Source: Zygaena filipendulae (lineage: Eukaryota > Arthropoda > Insecta > Lepidoptera > Zygaenidae). Taken from it: a stretch of DNA of 64,000 nucleotides. The first letter of the stretch is position 1; every line of letters starts with the position of its first letter. Below, piece by piece: positions 24,901-39,900 of this stretch. The translations under genes were made by a program, and so were the position numbers. The stretch covers positions 146,501 to 210,500 of the forward strand of contig OU015651.1 of NCBI GenBank assembly GCA_907165275.2. Direction: 5' to 3'. The notes under the pieces were generated by a model. It made no database searches. It was given only the letters and a program-made list of their open reading frames with translations, and was not told the origin of the DNA.

Positions 24901-27900
24901 AGCGTCTTTAATTTACAATTTACAAAATTATAAAATTGTTTTCCTGCGATGCGACAGTTGAGGTTGTGTGGATCAGCAGTGGATCGTCTTTAATTGTTAG
25001 ACTCTCCTGAATGTTATGATTCACGTCGCTGTAAGGTCGAGTTTGTCATTAAATGATAACTTTGCTATCGCGTCGATAACGCTCAACGGTCTGCACAGAT
25101 AAAGCCTGTTAAGTAATGACAAATAACATTTTGTCCCAAAGCATCTATTTCGCGATTATTTCGCATTCTCACTCATTTTCGTTTCGTTTTTCTATCATAT
25201 TATAAGCTACATTATTATTACAAGTATCGTATCACATAATCTCGTTATCTTAAACAATAGGATAAGCTCTTTAGTCTTCTGAACCAATAGTTTGTTTAGC
25301 CTCGAATTAGAACCTCGAGAGTTATCAATTTTATTCTGCCTCAATGTTATCGACTGTGAATGTGCTGGTTGTTCCCATATTACTTATTCTCTGAATTGCT
25401 CAACAACATTCTTCGTTTGACAAACAAAAAACAGTTGTGAACGTATCGTAGAAATGCTCGTGCGCGCGTGTAATTTAACTCTACACTTGACAATGTAAGA
25501 GGGTTACAAGGAGGGCGTATATGTGTATGTGTGGCCTACGACATTGTCACGATGGCTGACGACGGAAATGGTACAATAGGTGTGCACAGAAACAGTGGGT
25601 CGCGTCGCGGTTATCATCGCATTCCGCTCTGATTGCGCGCGGGCCGCGGGCGCACGTGCGGTGACGTCGCTCGGAGACAGCGTACGTGTTTACACTACAA
25701 GTATGGTCCCGCGGTTTTAGGGTATACAACCTCCTCGTACGATGCTGGAAGCGCTACGCCGCACTCTTAAAGCCCAGAATTCCATTCAACGTCTGGAACT
25801 TGTTTTTTCTTTATTTCAATCGAGACTTACGACCTCGAACAATTTGATAGACAATTCGAGAGATTTTTCAAATTAAAATATATTACAACGAAAAATATTT
25901 GTATTACGGTCAAAGATCAGCTTTTGCACCTTCTTAATTGGGAAAATGTTCTACACGCCTGTGAGGTTTCGCCGAACTGCACATCGAAGGCGCTGAATTC
26001 CATACGTTCTCAACGTTTGATTTAGATGATTTTAGCGGGTAAACTAAAGAAATCGCTATACCTAACGTGTATTACAATAAAATTAGTCGGCACTCGCGAA
26101 TTCATTGTTTGGTCACGAAATGCCGCCCCGCAACCTGACACCGACACCCGCGCCTCGCAGCGACTGCTCGCCACCATGTTTTGAAACTTACCGTAAACAT
26201 ACGCCGTTTGTGTTCTCACGTTCCTTTCAATATTGACTGTATGCATTAATTAAATATGTGCACTAATTAGCGGCGTGTCACGTTATTTGTAGCTAAACTT
26301 TCACTGTGATTTTATTCATATGAATGTCATAATTTTATTGCTCACCACTTGCCAAATTCGCCGTGTGTTTAGGTTCTATTTTGAAATTAATTAATGTTTA
26401 GTTGTTTACACATTAGCAAAGAGAAAAAATATGCTACAGCGTGGCTTAAATATAAATAATACTTTCATCATTTTTTTCCAAGTTTCAAGTTTTTTTCCAC
26501 GAGCTCACTGAAAACCCAACAATGCTGAGGGGTACTCATTAAAGCATTCCACAAGTAACAATTCGTTGCGGTGCAAGATATTTGTCCATTACGCTTCATA
26601 TCCCATCGGTTCACTGGGTGCAATTTCTACCCGGGGTGACCACCACAGGCCCTACCTGGCCTAGTACTCTAATGCCGCACAACTCCTAGTTTTAGCACTG
26701 CCAGTTGTGCCAGTTGGAAATGAATTATTTTCTCGACAGCGTATCGAACTCTATAATTTGGGCGTCATTTCACTGTCGCAATTTGATGACTAATGATGAC
26801 CACTAAAATAATTCACTGTTTCTTCGAATAAATGATTAGTTTTTTCTGAACAAGAAATGTTTATTAAAAAAACCAATTTGCCTGCGAGAACGATCATTAA
26901 ACTCGCTAAAGCAGGAAGCGGAAATAGTGGTTATTTATTAACTTGGTTTCCAATCTTACGACCGATTATATATTATACTTAATTGAACTGTGGCGTACGT
27001 TGTTCCAAAAAACTGTTTCATTTTTCTGTTGTGTAACTTCGAACATCATCTAGTTATCAATTAAATACATCTTTCTTATTTATCGTTGTGAGTCTCATGC
27101 TTCTTGTATTAGCAATAGGGAACTAGTTAAAAATTTATAAAACTCTTTGTCATAGATACATTAACTACGTCAACTATCGAGAGAACTCACAAGTCTTCTT
27201 CTTCTTTAATAATGGCATCTATAATTATAATTTGCCAATGACAATGTTTCTTAATAATAAAAATCTCTTTATCTACTTCTTCAATTATGGCGAAACGCCA
27301 ATGACAATGTTAGATTGTTCCCCAAGTTAAAACATGGCTCTCTTGAAAGTCAGTTTCCTGCTCAGGGTCCAAAATAGATGCTGAGAAGTGGCTAAAATAA
27401 CGAAGACAAATTCGGTACGGCTTTCACTCGTCAACAACCAACTCACAAGTCACAACTATGCCAATCGATTATTGAACCTATACACTTGCAAACACCGTGT
27501 CGATTTGTCAAAACAATGCCGTTTGTAGTCAGTGTAGCTATCGCAAAAGACGGTGGCATGGTGGTGAATTTCTCTTGCTATCGTCGATAGAATCATCGTG
27601 TGCCGGTGAGCAAAGTTGAACAATGTCGCGTCACGGCGGTGGAATGCGCACGCGTTGTTCGGGTGGGGCGGGGAAGGTAAACACGCCGGCTGCGCTTGTG
27701 AGGCGCGTGCCCCAGTGTCATGTACGTATAGTAACCACGTCACACAGTCCTACTCTCGGACTAGTCACCATCGCGAGGTTAAGTTTAAGCTGTCTTGTTA
27801 CAACCACTTAACATCATTAAATTTAGCATACACGTTGTCGGGAGTGCAGAAAAGCACATAGGGTACTTTTATACCAAAATTCCCGCAGGAACTCCGAAAT

Positions 27901-30900
27901 TAATGCTAGTTAAACCGCGGGGAACAGCTAATGCAATGTAACTATGTGCGTATCAATTCGTGTCGTTTTTCGATATGAAACTGCAAACCATATTGCTATA
28001 ATTCACAAAATCTTTCTTGAAGCCCTTCTTCGATTCCAGAAATTCACACCCTGTCATGATATCTTCTACTTCCGTGAACAAATCGCGATGGTCAAGGTGA
28101 GATAAGCTCGAGTCCGAGGAGTGACACTTATCTCCGTAGCCGACACATCTTGTTAGACTTAGTTTAGATATTGCGGCATTTGCGGCCCGTGGTTTCTTTA
28201 CCTATAAACCAACCATAGTAAACCAGGTGTGCCCCCGGCGAATGCATCTGCTTTATTATATCTTAGATTTAACGCCAGACTTTACGTCTATCATGAATAG
28301 ATTTCCGTGAACCGATCTCAACGCTCAAGGATACCTCGTCTCCTCCCAAACTCCCAAATCTCCGATGCCAGCGCATTTCGTTACAATTTAGTTTGGAAGT
28401 TGCGGTCCGTGTCTCCTCTTTGTAGGAAAACTCTCACCGCACACTATTTTAAATATGCAACACTATGCAATCCCTTCTCTGCTAATTGCATGCTTTACAA
28501 AAACGAATACAAATTGCGAAAGCGAATCTAAAAGAAATATTCAAAATGTTCTTTGGAAACGTTTGTGTGTTTGAATGTTTATTTCTGTACGCCAAATATT
28601 TGAGAGTATTTCATCGTATGAATTAGTTATGAATATTAGAAGGAATAAATGTCAAGGCATCGTTACAGTTCATAGTCCGGCGCATGACCATCGGGTGATA
28701 GCATTGAGTTTACCAAATGCAGCGGTACCTACACCCATTAAACTCAACGGACATAAACTGATGTTGAATGAATATCATTCAAGTTTATTTATTTATTTTT
28801 ACTTATAAAAGAGGAATATTTTGCTTTCCTTGTGGTTCATCTCTAAAACTTCGGAAACTATTAAAAAATATTTATTTATTTATTTAATCCTTTATTGCAC
28901 ATAAAATAACAATGTACAGTACCTAAAGAAAAATATCTTTCACTAATAGAAAGTTACAGTATCCTCGAGTAACATAGGACACTTTTGTCATGTAATTAAC
29001 AAAGAATCCCGAAATTCGCTTGTGGCCCCTGGTCATTGAAGCTTCAATAGAAAAATGTCTGCGAGGTCTTTTCCTCCTACCCCTATTTTTCGCTTTTTTG
29101 TTTTTATCGTTGTAATTTGCTCACTTTTCCGAACAGAGAAACTCGCACAAACGCGTTTAATCACTGTTAACCATTTTTTTTTGTTTTAAGTGAATAAGCA
29201 AATTTTTTATGGCGTGACTTTCTCATTCAAATCAAACTGTGATATGGCTGAAACGATGAAGCCATAAAATCAACACATAAAATTGAAATTATTGCTGATT
29301 ACAAACTTATATTTCATTTACTATGTCAAACTTGGCCCCGGGCTGCAGGTCCGAGGCGCTAATGCCGTTCGTACGGAATATCCGTTAACTTTCAATGAAC
29401 GCGTCCCCTCATTGTTGCCCTAACCCCTTTGGCTGTCATCAAAACCAAGCTTTCGTTGTTTTTAAATAGCCGCTTCCATCGAAATCGTTTAGTCTGCTGT
29501 GCCTAAACAAATGCTCCGTTCTGGTTTCCATATAGGGTCAGACTACCTCCAGTTTCTGAGGACAGTGGAACGATCTCGTCGCGCTATATTATGCGGCTAG
29601 TTATACCTACGTACATTACTACTAACTAATTTCTCTTACATCATTTTGTAACTCGTGAGGTAATCTAAAACGACGATGTTATCTTAATATTCAATGTGCC
29701 TATCTAATTGATAATAACTACAAAGCCCATGATAACTGGTCGAGGCGCCGCAAGCGTTTTACATAAATCCTTTCAATGTTTAAATGTTTCGACACAACGT
29801 TAATACTATTTAGCAATATTATATACCTACTGAAATCAGTATGCGTCAGACGGGGAAAAATATGAATCTATCCGGAGCGGTGCGGTTGTCCACGATCAAA
29901 ATAGAACGAAGAGGTACAACTTGAACACTACCTGTTCTTTAAACTAAGCCTGAATGTCTTTGCAAATCGGTAGAGTTCACGTTCACAAATTAGAAACCTA
30001 CATACCTACTCTAAGAGTGTATAAACATCTCCCGCTGGATCAGTGTGGCCAAATAAATCCCTCAGTGGCAAGTAGCAGATCCTCATAAAATAATTTCCTT
30101 ATTCTCGCTTTCTAAACGTAATTAATATGGAACTGAATACAATTAGCATTAATTTTATAATATAATAAATAATAATCAACACGAGTTAAATACCTACTCG
30201 TACGATAAGGTTTCCCGATGACTGTGACTCCATTTATAGGTAGGTACATATACATATAACATGGTTAATCAGTTTGAGCTACATCCGCTCTAGTTGGTAA
30301 AGCCCACCTTTTTTTTAGTACCGCGTGCGGTGCTCAGGGTTCCCCATCATCATCGATTTGTCGGAAAGGATTATTATGTTATCTATGTCCCAACCAACTG
30401 ATATTATAATTAAAAGCACTAGTTAGGAGCTAGGAGGTAGGTATATCTCTCCCTAGTTATTGAACATTCGGATTTCAGTTTTGATAGTCTATGGTTAAAT
30501 TTATACGTAGGTATACGTAGGTGTTAAATTACTTTTTTCTATAGAATACAGCGCTGCTACGATACACGGCATGTGTGATGTGACACTAATCGGCCATTTC
30601 CAGCTAGCTAAGCTAAACGATGACCTGAATAAAACAATTAAAAAAAAATTTGTTACATTGCAAATTCCGATAAGTGCTAACTTGTTATTTATTAAACACG
30701 CGCAAATATGGTGATATAAGATATTGTTAATCCGCTTATTAGACTAGATAAATGTGCCAAAAATAACCACGCATTCTGTCATAATCGTGTCCAGCCAATA
30801 ATTTGCATACTGCGAAAGTATTCGAGGACATAATATTAGCGATGCTCTACATAATATAGCGATATATCTGTTCTTCCACAGGTGAGATTATTAAACTGAG

Positions 30901-33900
30901 AAAAAGATTTTATCCCTAAAATATTAGGACAAAAATTATACAGAATACAGAACCAATCGAATCTCAGCAAAGTTGTCTCAGCTATATGACTGTGAAGCAT
31001 TACATAGGTAATAATAACGCGACACGCTGGTCTTCACAAGTTCTCTCAACAATACCATATCCATCGACTGAGTATTATGACCTACATTTATAATATTTTG
31101 GTTGACTAAGGCTCGGTCGACCTCACCTTATGGTGGCAATATATCTTTTTTATTATAGACTGCTGGCTGTCCCCGCGGTTTCACCCGCGGTAATTTCGGA
31201 GTTCCCGCGGGCATTCCAGGCTAAAATATAGATGTAAACCTTCTTCATGAATCACTCTATCTTTTGGTGAAACCGCATGAAAATCCGTTGCGTATAGTTT
31301 TAAAGATCTAAGCAAGCATACATTGGGACAGACAGACAGCGGGAAGCGATTTTGTTTTATACTATGTAGTGATAAGTACACAACCGCCAGGAACTAAGTA
31401 TTGACTCTAGTGTTGATCATCTGCAATAAATCAAATCAGAAAACATGACACCTGCGAATGATTCCAGCGCTTAACGGCACTGGAGATAGAGCAACATAAC
31501 GGCAAAGAAATATTGAGTGCTGAAAACATCTAGGTACATTATTTTTATTTTCTTTTTTTTTATGGAATAGGGGGCAAACGGGCAGGTGGCACACCTGATG
31601 ATAAGTGATTACCGCCGCCCATAGACATCTGCAACACCAGAAGGCATGCAGGTGCGTTGCCGGCCTTTAAGAAAGGAGTAGGCTCGTTTTTTGAAGGTTC
31701 CCAGGTCGTAACCGTTCGGAAAAACTGCCGGCGTAAGCTGATTCCACAGAGTGGTTGTGCGGGGCAGAAAGTGTCTGAGAAATCGCGCAGTTGTGGATTT
31801 CCAGACATCAAGATGGTATGCGTGGTATTTTATGTTCTTTGCGTGGCGTTGCCCGAGTGTAGTCCCCGTCATTGCAAGCCTCGTGTTTGTTAGCGGGAAT
31901 AGTACTAGCGTATTATCAGACTTGTTTCAATAATAATGGTAAATAGCCGACGTCACCACCGTACAATAATATTGTTCGCGGAAAACGTTATTGATTTCCT
32001 TGATGTATCATATATTGGCCCGTCTATTTATAAATACGTATAATGGTTATTTGTTATACATGAGTATGACATGAGTGCAAGTTTGCTTTTTAACCGCGTT
32101 CTCCACTTTGATGACCGAGCAAGTGAAGGATTCTAAAATTGCGCTCGTGATTCAAAAATTAGAATCCTGGGGGTCGATTTTTGAATCGCTCGAATTACTT
32201 TCACGCATACGGAATCGCGAATTCACGTGCGAATCCTCATACATTTTTTGAGCATTCTCGCGTGAATCTTGCAATTCCGTGTGCGAATAGTAATTCGAGC
32301 GATTCAAAAATCGACCCCCTGAGCGTTAGCGAGGGAATCAAAAGAGCGCAAGGTGAAAAATTTTTGCACTCGAGTGCAACACGTAACTTTTCATCCCCCC
32401 TCGGCGAGGAAATGACTAAATGCAAAGTAAAACATTTACAATCACAAGATAGTTTTATTTCTGTTTAGGTACATATTTACTACAACATTATGATAGGTAA
32501 GTATTACAGAAAAATATTATTATATTATGTATAACAAATAATACTTAGGTAGATACCTACAACCTCAAGCGGATAAAAACGGCTTTTGCGCTCAGATATC
32601 GAATAGCAAATATACCATTTCCGAGGTGGGGGTATGAAAATACTATTTATTACTGTATGATACTAGGATATTATGCATTACATGAGGATAAATACTGTTA
32701 GTATCGATATAAAGCGAATAAATAAATTTGCGAGCATTGCATCGATCCCACACAGGACCCATATGTGCTCAAAGAAGTTTCACTTACAACGAAATACTTA
32801 CGTGTCTTATGGCATACAGAATATTAATTTGTAATACTGTTGCATCTGGAGCATTGGTGTTGGTGTTTTTAGTATGCGCGTTATGGGCAAGGAATATTGT
32901 CGGTCGTATAGTAAATAAGGGCCCAGCGCCGAACGCGGCACCATTCCGAGCGGGCTCCGGTTGCCGCCTCGGACCGCTTTTTACGCGCCCTCCCGCCTCC
33001 CTCATACGAAACCAACGAGTCGCTTCTCCGCGACATGTCGGCTCGGGATTGCCGTCATACTGAACTTAATGAACGTTTACTTTTATAGCATTAGGTACAC
33101 TGAGGAATACGGTCGCGATTCTCGCGTTCCTGTTGCTTTTGCGTTTCTCATTATTGTGGAATTCGGGGTATCTCGCTCGGCCACATACATTCAGGGTTGG
33201 GTTCAGACACAACTGAAGCTGAGACGTCCTTGTGGAACTTACATACCGAGACTCCTAAGCTATTTTATGCAGGCCGTGTTTTCCAAATGTTTCAACGCCA
33301 CATACCGCCATCTAGTGAGTACGTGTTGAACATAAACGAAGGCTTGCGCGTTCCAGCCGGGCGAGTCGGGCGTGGTGGTGCTGCGGCCCGGGGCGCTGGC
33401 CGGCAGCGACTCGGAGGGCGAGGACGACGGGGACGGGGACGGGGCCGGGGGCGGGGGGCCGCCCTCCCCCTGCGCCGTGCGGTTCGTCAACGACAACGTG
33501 CTCATCAACGGCCGCTCCTCCATGCCCCACAAGCCCAACAGGGACCGGATAGCCAAGGTACATAACAGGGTAGTTCCCGGGATATGAAAATCGAAATTCT
33601 ATTTGGACGCAGATAAGCAATAACATGTTAACCCACAAAATTAAGCTATTGATACAAAACGACTTGTTGAGATTTAGGGAACGTTTTTTAATTATGTGTT
33701 TACCTTATTACTTTGTTCCAATATGTAAAAAAATTTTGAACATAAAAAAACTGTTGACACAAAATAGCGCTGTAATTTTAAAACACGATTTACTAAAAAT
33801 TTCTCCAGTATGGGTTAACACACTATTGCTTATCTATGTCCATTTAGGCCGTCTGTCACTTAGATAATAAAAAAAATACAACCTATTTTTTGCTTTTTCA

Positions 33901-36900
33901 AATTATTGAAAAAGTACTAAGATAAAACTCTGGGGACTTGACGTCATATCGTGCTATAAACTGTAGCACGGCGTGACGTCACGCGTCATTTCGACTTAAT
34001 GTGTCCCCGTTATTTTTTCATTTGCGTAAATAATTAAAAAATACGTGTCCAATATTTTTTATTAATCTACAAGACAGACTAAAAACAAAAATTTGGCTCT
34101 TATATGCCGACACCGCAACAGTTCTCTGCTGCCTCGTCACTATAGATGTACAGTCAGCCGGGTTTAAACCCTGTGCTTGGGTATTAAATCCCGTTAACAC
34201 CCATAAACATATCCAGTAAGTGGTGTTTGGCCTGAGCACTTTGTTGAATGCCCATTTATACTCGTTGCGTATGGACACATGCAAGAGGAACTAATGTTAA
34301 CCTGTGATAAGGCGGCTCTAGGCTGGCTCCAGACACAGAGTCAGCAACTGAATTTCTAGAGCTCTACGATTTAATGTCAACTATGTAATTCGTGTCTAAA
34401 TTTTTTTTGTTTTTAATCTTTCATTGGCCATAAATAGTTAATTCTCGAGTGTCGTGTTCCAGCTGAAGCTGCAGTTCGACGACTCGCTGACGCGCACCTT
34501 CGAGTACCCCTCGGAGACCTCGCTGTGCGAGGAGCCCCCCGCCGCGCCCCCCGCCGCTACCGCACCCGCCACCACCCCCGCCCCCGCCCCCGCCCCCGCC
34601 CCCGCCGCGCACAACCCCGCGCTGCTCGCCAACACGCATATAGGTACGTGATACTCGCCTTACATCTGGACATAGATAAGCGAGAGTGTGTTAACCCATA
34701 CTGGAGAAATTTTTAGTAAATCGTGTTTTAAAATTACAGCGCTATTTTGTGGCAACAGTTTTTTTTTATGTTCAATATTTAGTTACATACTTAAACAATG
34801 TAATAAGGTAAACACATAATTAAAAAAACGTTCTCTAACTCTTAATAAATCGTTCTGAATCAATAACTTAATTTTGTGGGTTAACATGTTATTGCTTGTC
34901 TGCGTCCATCTATACTTTTCACATTTGCGCTGCATATATACGACCTCCGACAGTCGAAGACGCGGTTCCTCGGGCACACCTCGCCCGGCGGGAAGCTTCC
35001 CGCGCCCGGTCGAGCCATATCATTCACCTGCTCCGCTACAAAGGAAAAATTCAATTTTTTGTTTGTTTGTTAAGAATTAACTTTAACTCAAAAACTACTG
35101 GGTCTATTTCAAAAATTCCTTCATTAATAGAATGCTACATTATCATCTCCGAGTAAGATAGGCTATATTGTAACCAGGAATTACCGCGGGAACTCCGAAA
35201 TTACCGTGGATGAAACCGCGGAGAGCACCTAGTATATAGTAACAGTAATAATCCCTTTTATGTACTGTGAGTACAAAAATATGCGATATTTATTTATTTA
35301 TTTATTTAAATGGAGAAAAAACAGATAATAAATACATATATAATATGTAACATCCAGACTGGGTCAAAACGGATCGAACCCGCGACACCGGCGTAACAGT
35401 TAGAGGTTTACCAAACTACTGATCGATGGCGCTCTTCACTGTGTATAAAATCAATCCCACCAAAAACATTTTCATGTAAAATGCCGCATTGGCGTATCGA
35501 TATTCTTTTTACAAAGACACATGAGCACACGAGAAACAGATCGTATAGGATTGGGCATTCGGTTATTATCAAAAGAACTATCAGAGAATAGCGCTCCCGC
35601 TATTAGTATTACGAGCCCGATAAACCGTGTGTCTGGTCTCCGGCGGGCGCGCGGCGGCCGCAGCGCGCGGCGGGCGGCTGCGCCTCCGCGTGCGCGCCGC
35701 GACCTTCGTGTGAGGCGCCGCACCGCACCGCACGCCGCCCCTACACTGCGCTACGCTAAACAATACCTCTGCTCTGTTGCTATCGTTTTTAAAAGTTTCC
35801 GAAAAGAAGACATTCTAGTCACATAAGTACTTCAATATAGTGAAACTAGTGAATGATAGTTGAGCGATGCAGTCGCAACTCTACGCCCGCTGTGTGGGCT
35901 CGCTTCAGCGTACGTCTTGTTCAATACAGCTATCTATGTGACACTAGTCTATTTCCGCTAATAGGGTACTTGCATGAAATTTATAATAAGAAACTGTGTC
36001 AATATTTCAAAAATAGAGCCTTAGAAAAGCATTATCGTGAGAGATTTACTAAAAAATTATCAATAGTTTCCAAAATATTCAACTTTTAATTTTATGAAAC
36101 GGAACGTTGCAACGAAACACCAATTACAGCCACGGCTAACATATTAAGTTACTTTAATTTTTTTAGGAAACATTTACCTCTTTCAAGGAAGGCAAAAGAA
36201 ACTAAGTGCATACAGTCAACACATATTTTATTTTTTCTGAAGTTTTTTACTCTAAAATGCATCGGTAAGATGCATTTCGATTCTTTTCTGGAACTTATGG
36301 AAGTAATTCGACACAGTTCAACCTTAATTTCGCTTTTGGATATTGAAGTTATATGCCTGTCACTGTCACATGACTGTCAATACGACAGCGACATCTCTAT
36401 CACATATTAATAAGGCGTAAATTTTAAGTAGTCACGTCATTCCGCGTTTCGGCGGTAAAGTCAAAAGTAGGAACTTTGAAACGCTCTATTTAATTAATTT
36501 ATGCATATATTTTATTTCTTTTTCTTGCTTTGTTTATGTAGGTATATAATTATCTTTAAAATAGACTGGAAAAAAAATTCATGCAAGTACCCTAATATAA
36601 TTTATTTTACAATAGGTACATTACGCTCACAAAATATGTAGATGAATCATTCGTTTCTAAAAATGGCGTAGCAAACCTTCCCTGCTCCACCGCCGCGCTC
36701 GTGCCGCTCGCCCCGCTCGCGTCTCGTCACCGCTCGTCCGATGGCCAATTAATACAGCGTTCTTGACGTAATCTATCTATATATGTATTTATACAAGTAT
36801 ATTTTCATTGTAGTATCATTGCCACTTCATCGATTCACGTAACGATGTCGGTACGTGCACACCCGATGGGTGTCGGCTAGGCTAGCGGTGCACGGTGTGG

Positions 36901-39900
36901 AGTAGTGTGTAGTGTAGTGTAGTGCAGAGTGCTGGGCCGCATTCCGCAGCGTCGGCGGCGCTGTCCCGCTACACGCCGCACAAGACGCAGCCGCCGCAGT
37001 TCCAGCTGGGCGTGACGCGCCACGCGCCGTCCCCGCCGCCGCCGCCCGCCGCCCCCGCCGCCCCCGCCGCCTGCGAGCGCTCCTCCGTCGCCGGTGAGCC
37101 TTTTTAACCGACTTCCAAAAAGGAGGAGGTTCTGCATTCGGCTGTATGTATGTTTTTTTTGTTAGGAATAGCGAAGCTCCGTAAGTCGTACCTATAAATT
37201 TGTAGCTACCTACATATTGTATTGTATGCAGTCTGTCGCGAGCTCGTACCGTAGTTGTCAGTTGTTGTCATCGTGCGTTAATTGTGTCTCAATAGTTTTG
37301 CTAATTAAAACCGCTAAAAGTGTATAAAACCGTGGTTGTTATTTATAATCCTACAGGTTATGGGCCCAGGGAGTGAAATATAATCGATTTCGTGAAAAAT
37401 TTACTGGATTTGCAGTGATATCAGTGAATTAAAATATTTGCATAGACAAACTCTGTGTGCGTTCCACCTAACAACACTGTGTTTGATATTGCAAGGACTT
37501 GGTGACACAGTGCAACACAGTGCCTATCTGTGCGCTATCGGATGGGTGTGTTTCAATTATAGACACTGCGTTCGAAATCGTATGGACTCGCGGGACACTG
37601 AGTGACACAGTGTTTAACTCTGTGTTACCGCTTTGAAATGATCGGTTCTTTTTCTTTTACCTACGTAAAACCGTCGAAAAAAGGTACAGTTTTTTTTGTT
37701 CTTTGTCACATTTTGAGTTGAAAAAACTTTAAAATGACTGCTACTATCAAGATAGATCCATTAACTGGCGATAATTATGATACCTGGAAGATTCATATGC
37801 GAGCTATTTTGAAGAAAAATGACTTGTGGGAATACGTAACGGGTAAATTGCCACAGCCAGGGCAATCGGATTCGAAGTATGCAGAATGGATTAAAAACGA
37901 TGGAAAAGCCGAATCAGATATATTGTTAGCTATCAGCCCAAGTGAGTTAATTGCATTAGACGGCCTTGAAACTTCCAAAGCTATATGGGACAAGTTGAAA
38001 AGTTTATATCAGTCGAGCGGGCCTGCTAGGAAGGCTTCATTGTTGAAGAAGCTTGTGGTGACACGTATGCAGGAAGATGATGACCTGAAGAAGCACATCG
38101 CGGATTTCTTTGACGCTGTGAAGAAGCTAAAAGAAATTGGTCTGATTGTTATTGATGAATTATTGGCCATTTTATTATTGTACAGTTTGCCGGATTCCTT
38201 CGCTATGTTTCGCACGGCAATGGAATCACGGGATGATTTACCATCAACAGAAGTGTTGAAAGTAAAGATCGTCGAAGATTTTGAAGCTCGAAAATCAAAA
38301 GTAGTTGACCAGGGAGCTATGTTCGTCAAACGTAATTATAAAAATACCTATCAAAAGGAAAGAAAGAATCAAGACAACGAGTATAAAAGCAAAGTGGAGT
38401 GCTATCGCTGTGGTCGTCGTGGGCATTTGGCAAGAGACTGCAAAACAAAGTATGTTAACAAACAAAAGCAAAGCGCACATAAGTTAGAACAGGATAGTGA
38501 TCCGAAGACGACAATGTTGATGAGCACCACCGAAGAGGTGATGTTTAGTGATCTGAAAAACCCAATTTGGTGTATCGACAGTGGGTGCACTGGACATATG
38601 TGCAATGAAAAGCAAATGATTCAGGGTTTTACGCAACTTGACTCTGAGTTAAATTTAGCTAATAATGAAAGCACACGTATTACTGGAGCAGGAAAAGTCA
38701 GCATTTCAGTAGACACCGGCAGTGAAGAGCGCCGTGTAGACATCGAGAAAGTATTCTACGTGTCGGATTTACGAACTAACTTGTTATCGGTGGCAAAAAT
38801 GACAGATCGCGGATTTGAAGTTCGCTTTAAAAAGGATGAAGCTATGGTGATCGATGATAAAGACAAAGTACATATGCGCGCGGACAGAGTTGGTAATTTA
38901 TATCATGTTCGAATGAGTCAGAATGCTGCACATAATATTCAAGAGACTAAAAAGCCTATAGACATATGGCATGAGCGCCTTGGGCATCTTAATGAACGTG
39001 ATCTGAAGGCAATGTCGAAGAGTGGCCTGGTACATGGTCTGAAATTCAATGACAATGAAAAATTGTCGGAGTGTGAGATCTGCATAAGCGAAAAGCAGAC
39101 TTGTGCGCCGTTCCCGAAGAGCAATGCTAATCGCACGAGTGACCTACTCGAGATTGTGCATACGGATGTATGTGGCCCTATGAGGTTTCAGTCTTTTGGC
39201 GGGAAAAAGTATTTCGCTACTTTTATCGACGATAAGTCCAGATGGTGTGAAGTTTACTTCATTTCGAACAAGAGTGACATCCTCAAAGTATTTAAAGAAT
39301 ACAAAGCTTATGTTGAAAATTTTACTGGCAAGAAGATTAAATATTTACAGTCAGATAATGGTCGTGAATATATAAACAATGAATTTGATGATTTTTTGAA
39401 GAAAGAAGGAATAAGAAGAAGATTGACGGCGCCATATACGCCCCAGCAGAATGGGATTGCTGAAAGAAAAAATAGAACGCTGATCGAGATGGCGCGATGT
39501 ATGATGCATCAGGCAGGAAGCCCTCCTGCATTTTGGGCTGAAGCAGTCAACACTGCGAATTATATAAGAAACCGATGCCCAACTACTGCACTAAATGGTC
39601 AGATACCATTTAAATTATGGAAGCAGAAGAAACCTACCGTAATTTACATGCAAGTGTTTGGGTCGAAAGCATATTACAAAGATAAAGGCTCTCAGAAAGG
39701 GAAATTCGACTCAAGCTCTGAAATGGGAATATTCATGGGATATGATATTCAATCAAAAGCCTACAGAATACATGATCCTAAAACAAAGAAAATTATAATA
39801 ACACGTGATGTAAAATTTATGAATGAGACGGCATTCAGACATGAATACAAAGAAATATTGGATGAAGAAGAAGGTATTGATGCTGGAGATGTACTTGTAG

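Larger units (their letters stand above)
18476..33356 (+). other. Long TE-rich intron of the taperin-like gene
   Basis: This is a 14.9-kb interval between two phase-0 exon ends. Recognised contents are listed separately: hairpin, minisatellite, SINEs, Helitron-like copies, MITEs, inverted repeat and LINE fragment. CpG-rich patches at 19330-19460, 22230-22510 (with TATAAAA at about 22493), 23230-23330, 24060-24120 and 25600-25720 could be internal promoters or enhancers. None carries a recognisable coding exon. Confidence 0.55.

Noticed and set aside
31560..31890. A host gene on the minus strand
   Set aside because: The frame matches the C-terminal end of LINE proteins, lacks a catalytic core and ends in an A-rich tail.
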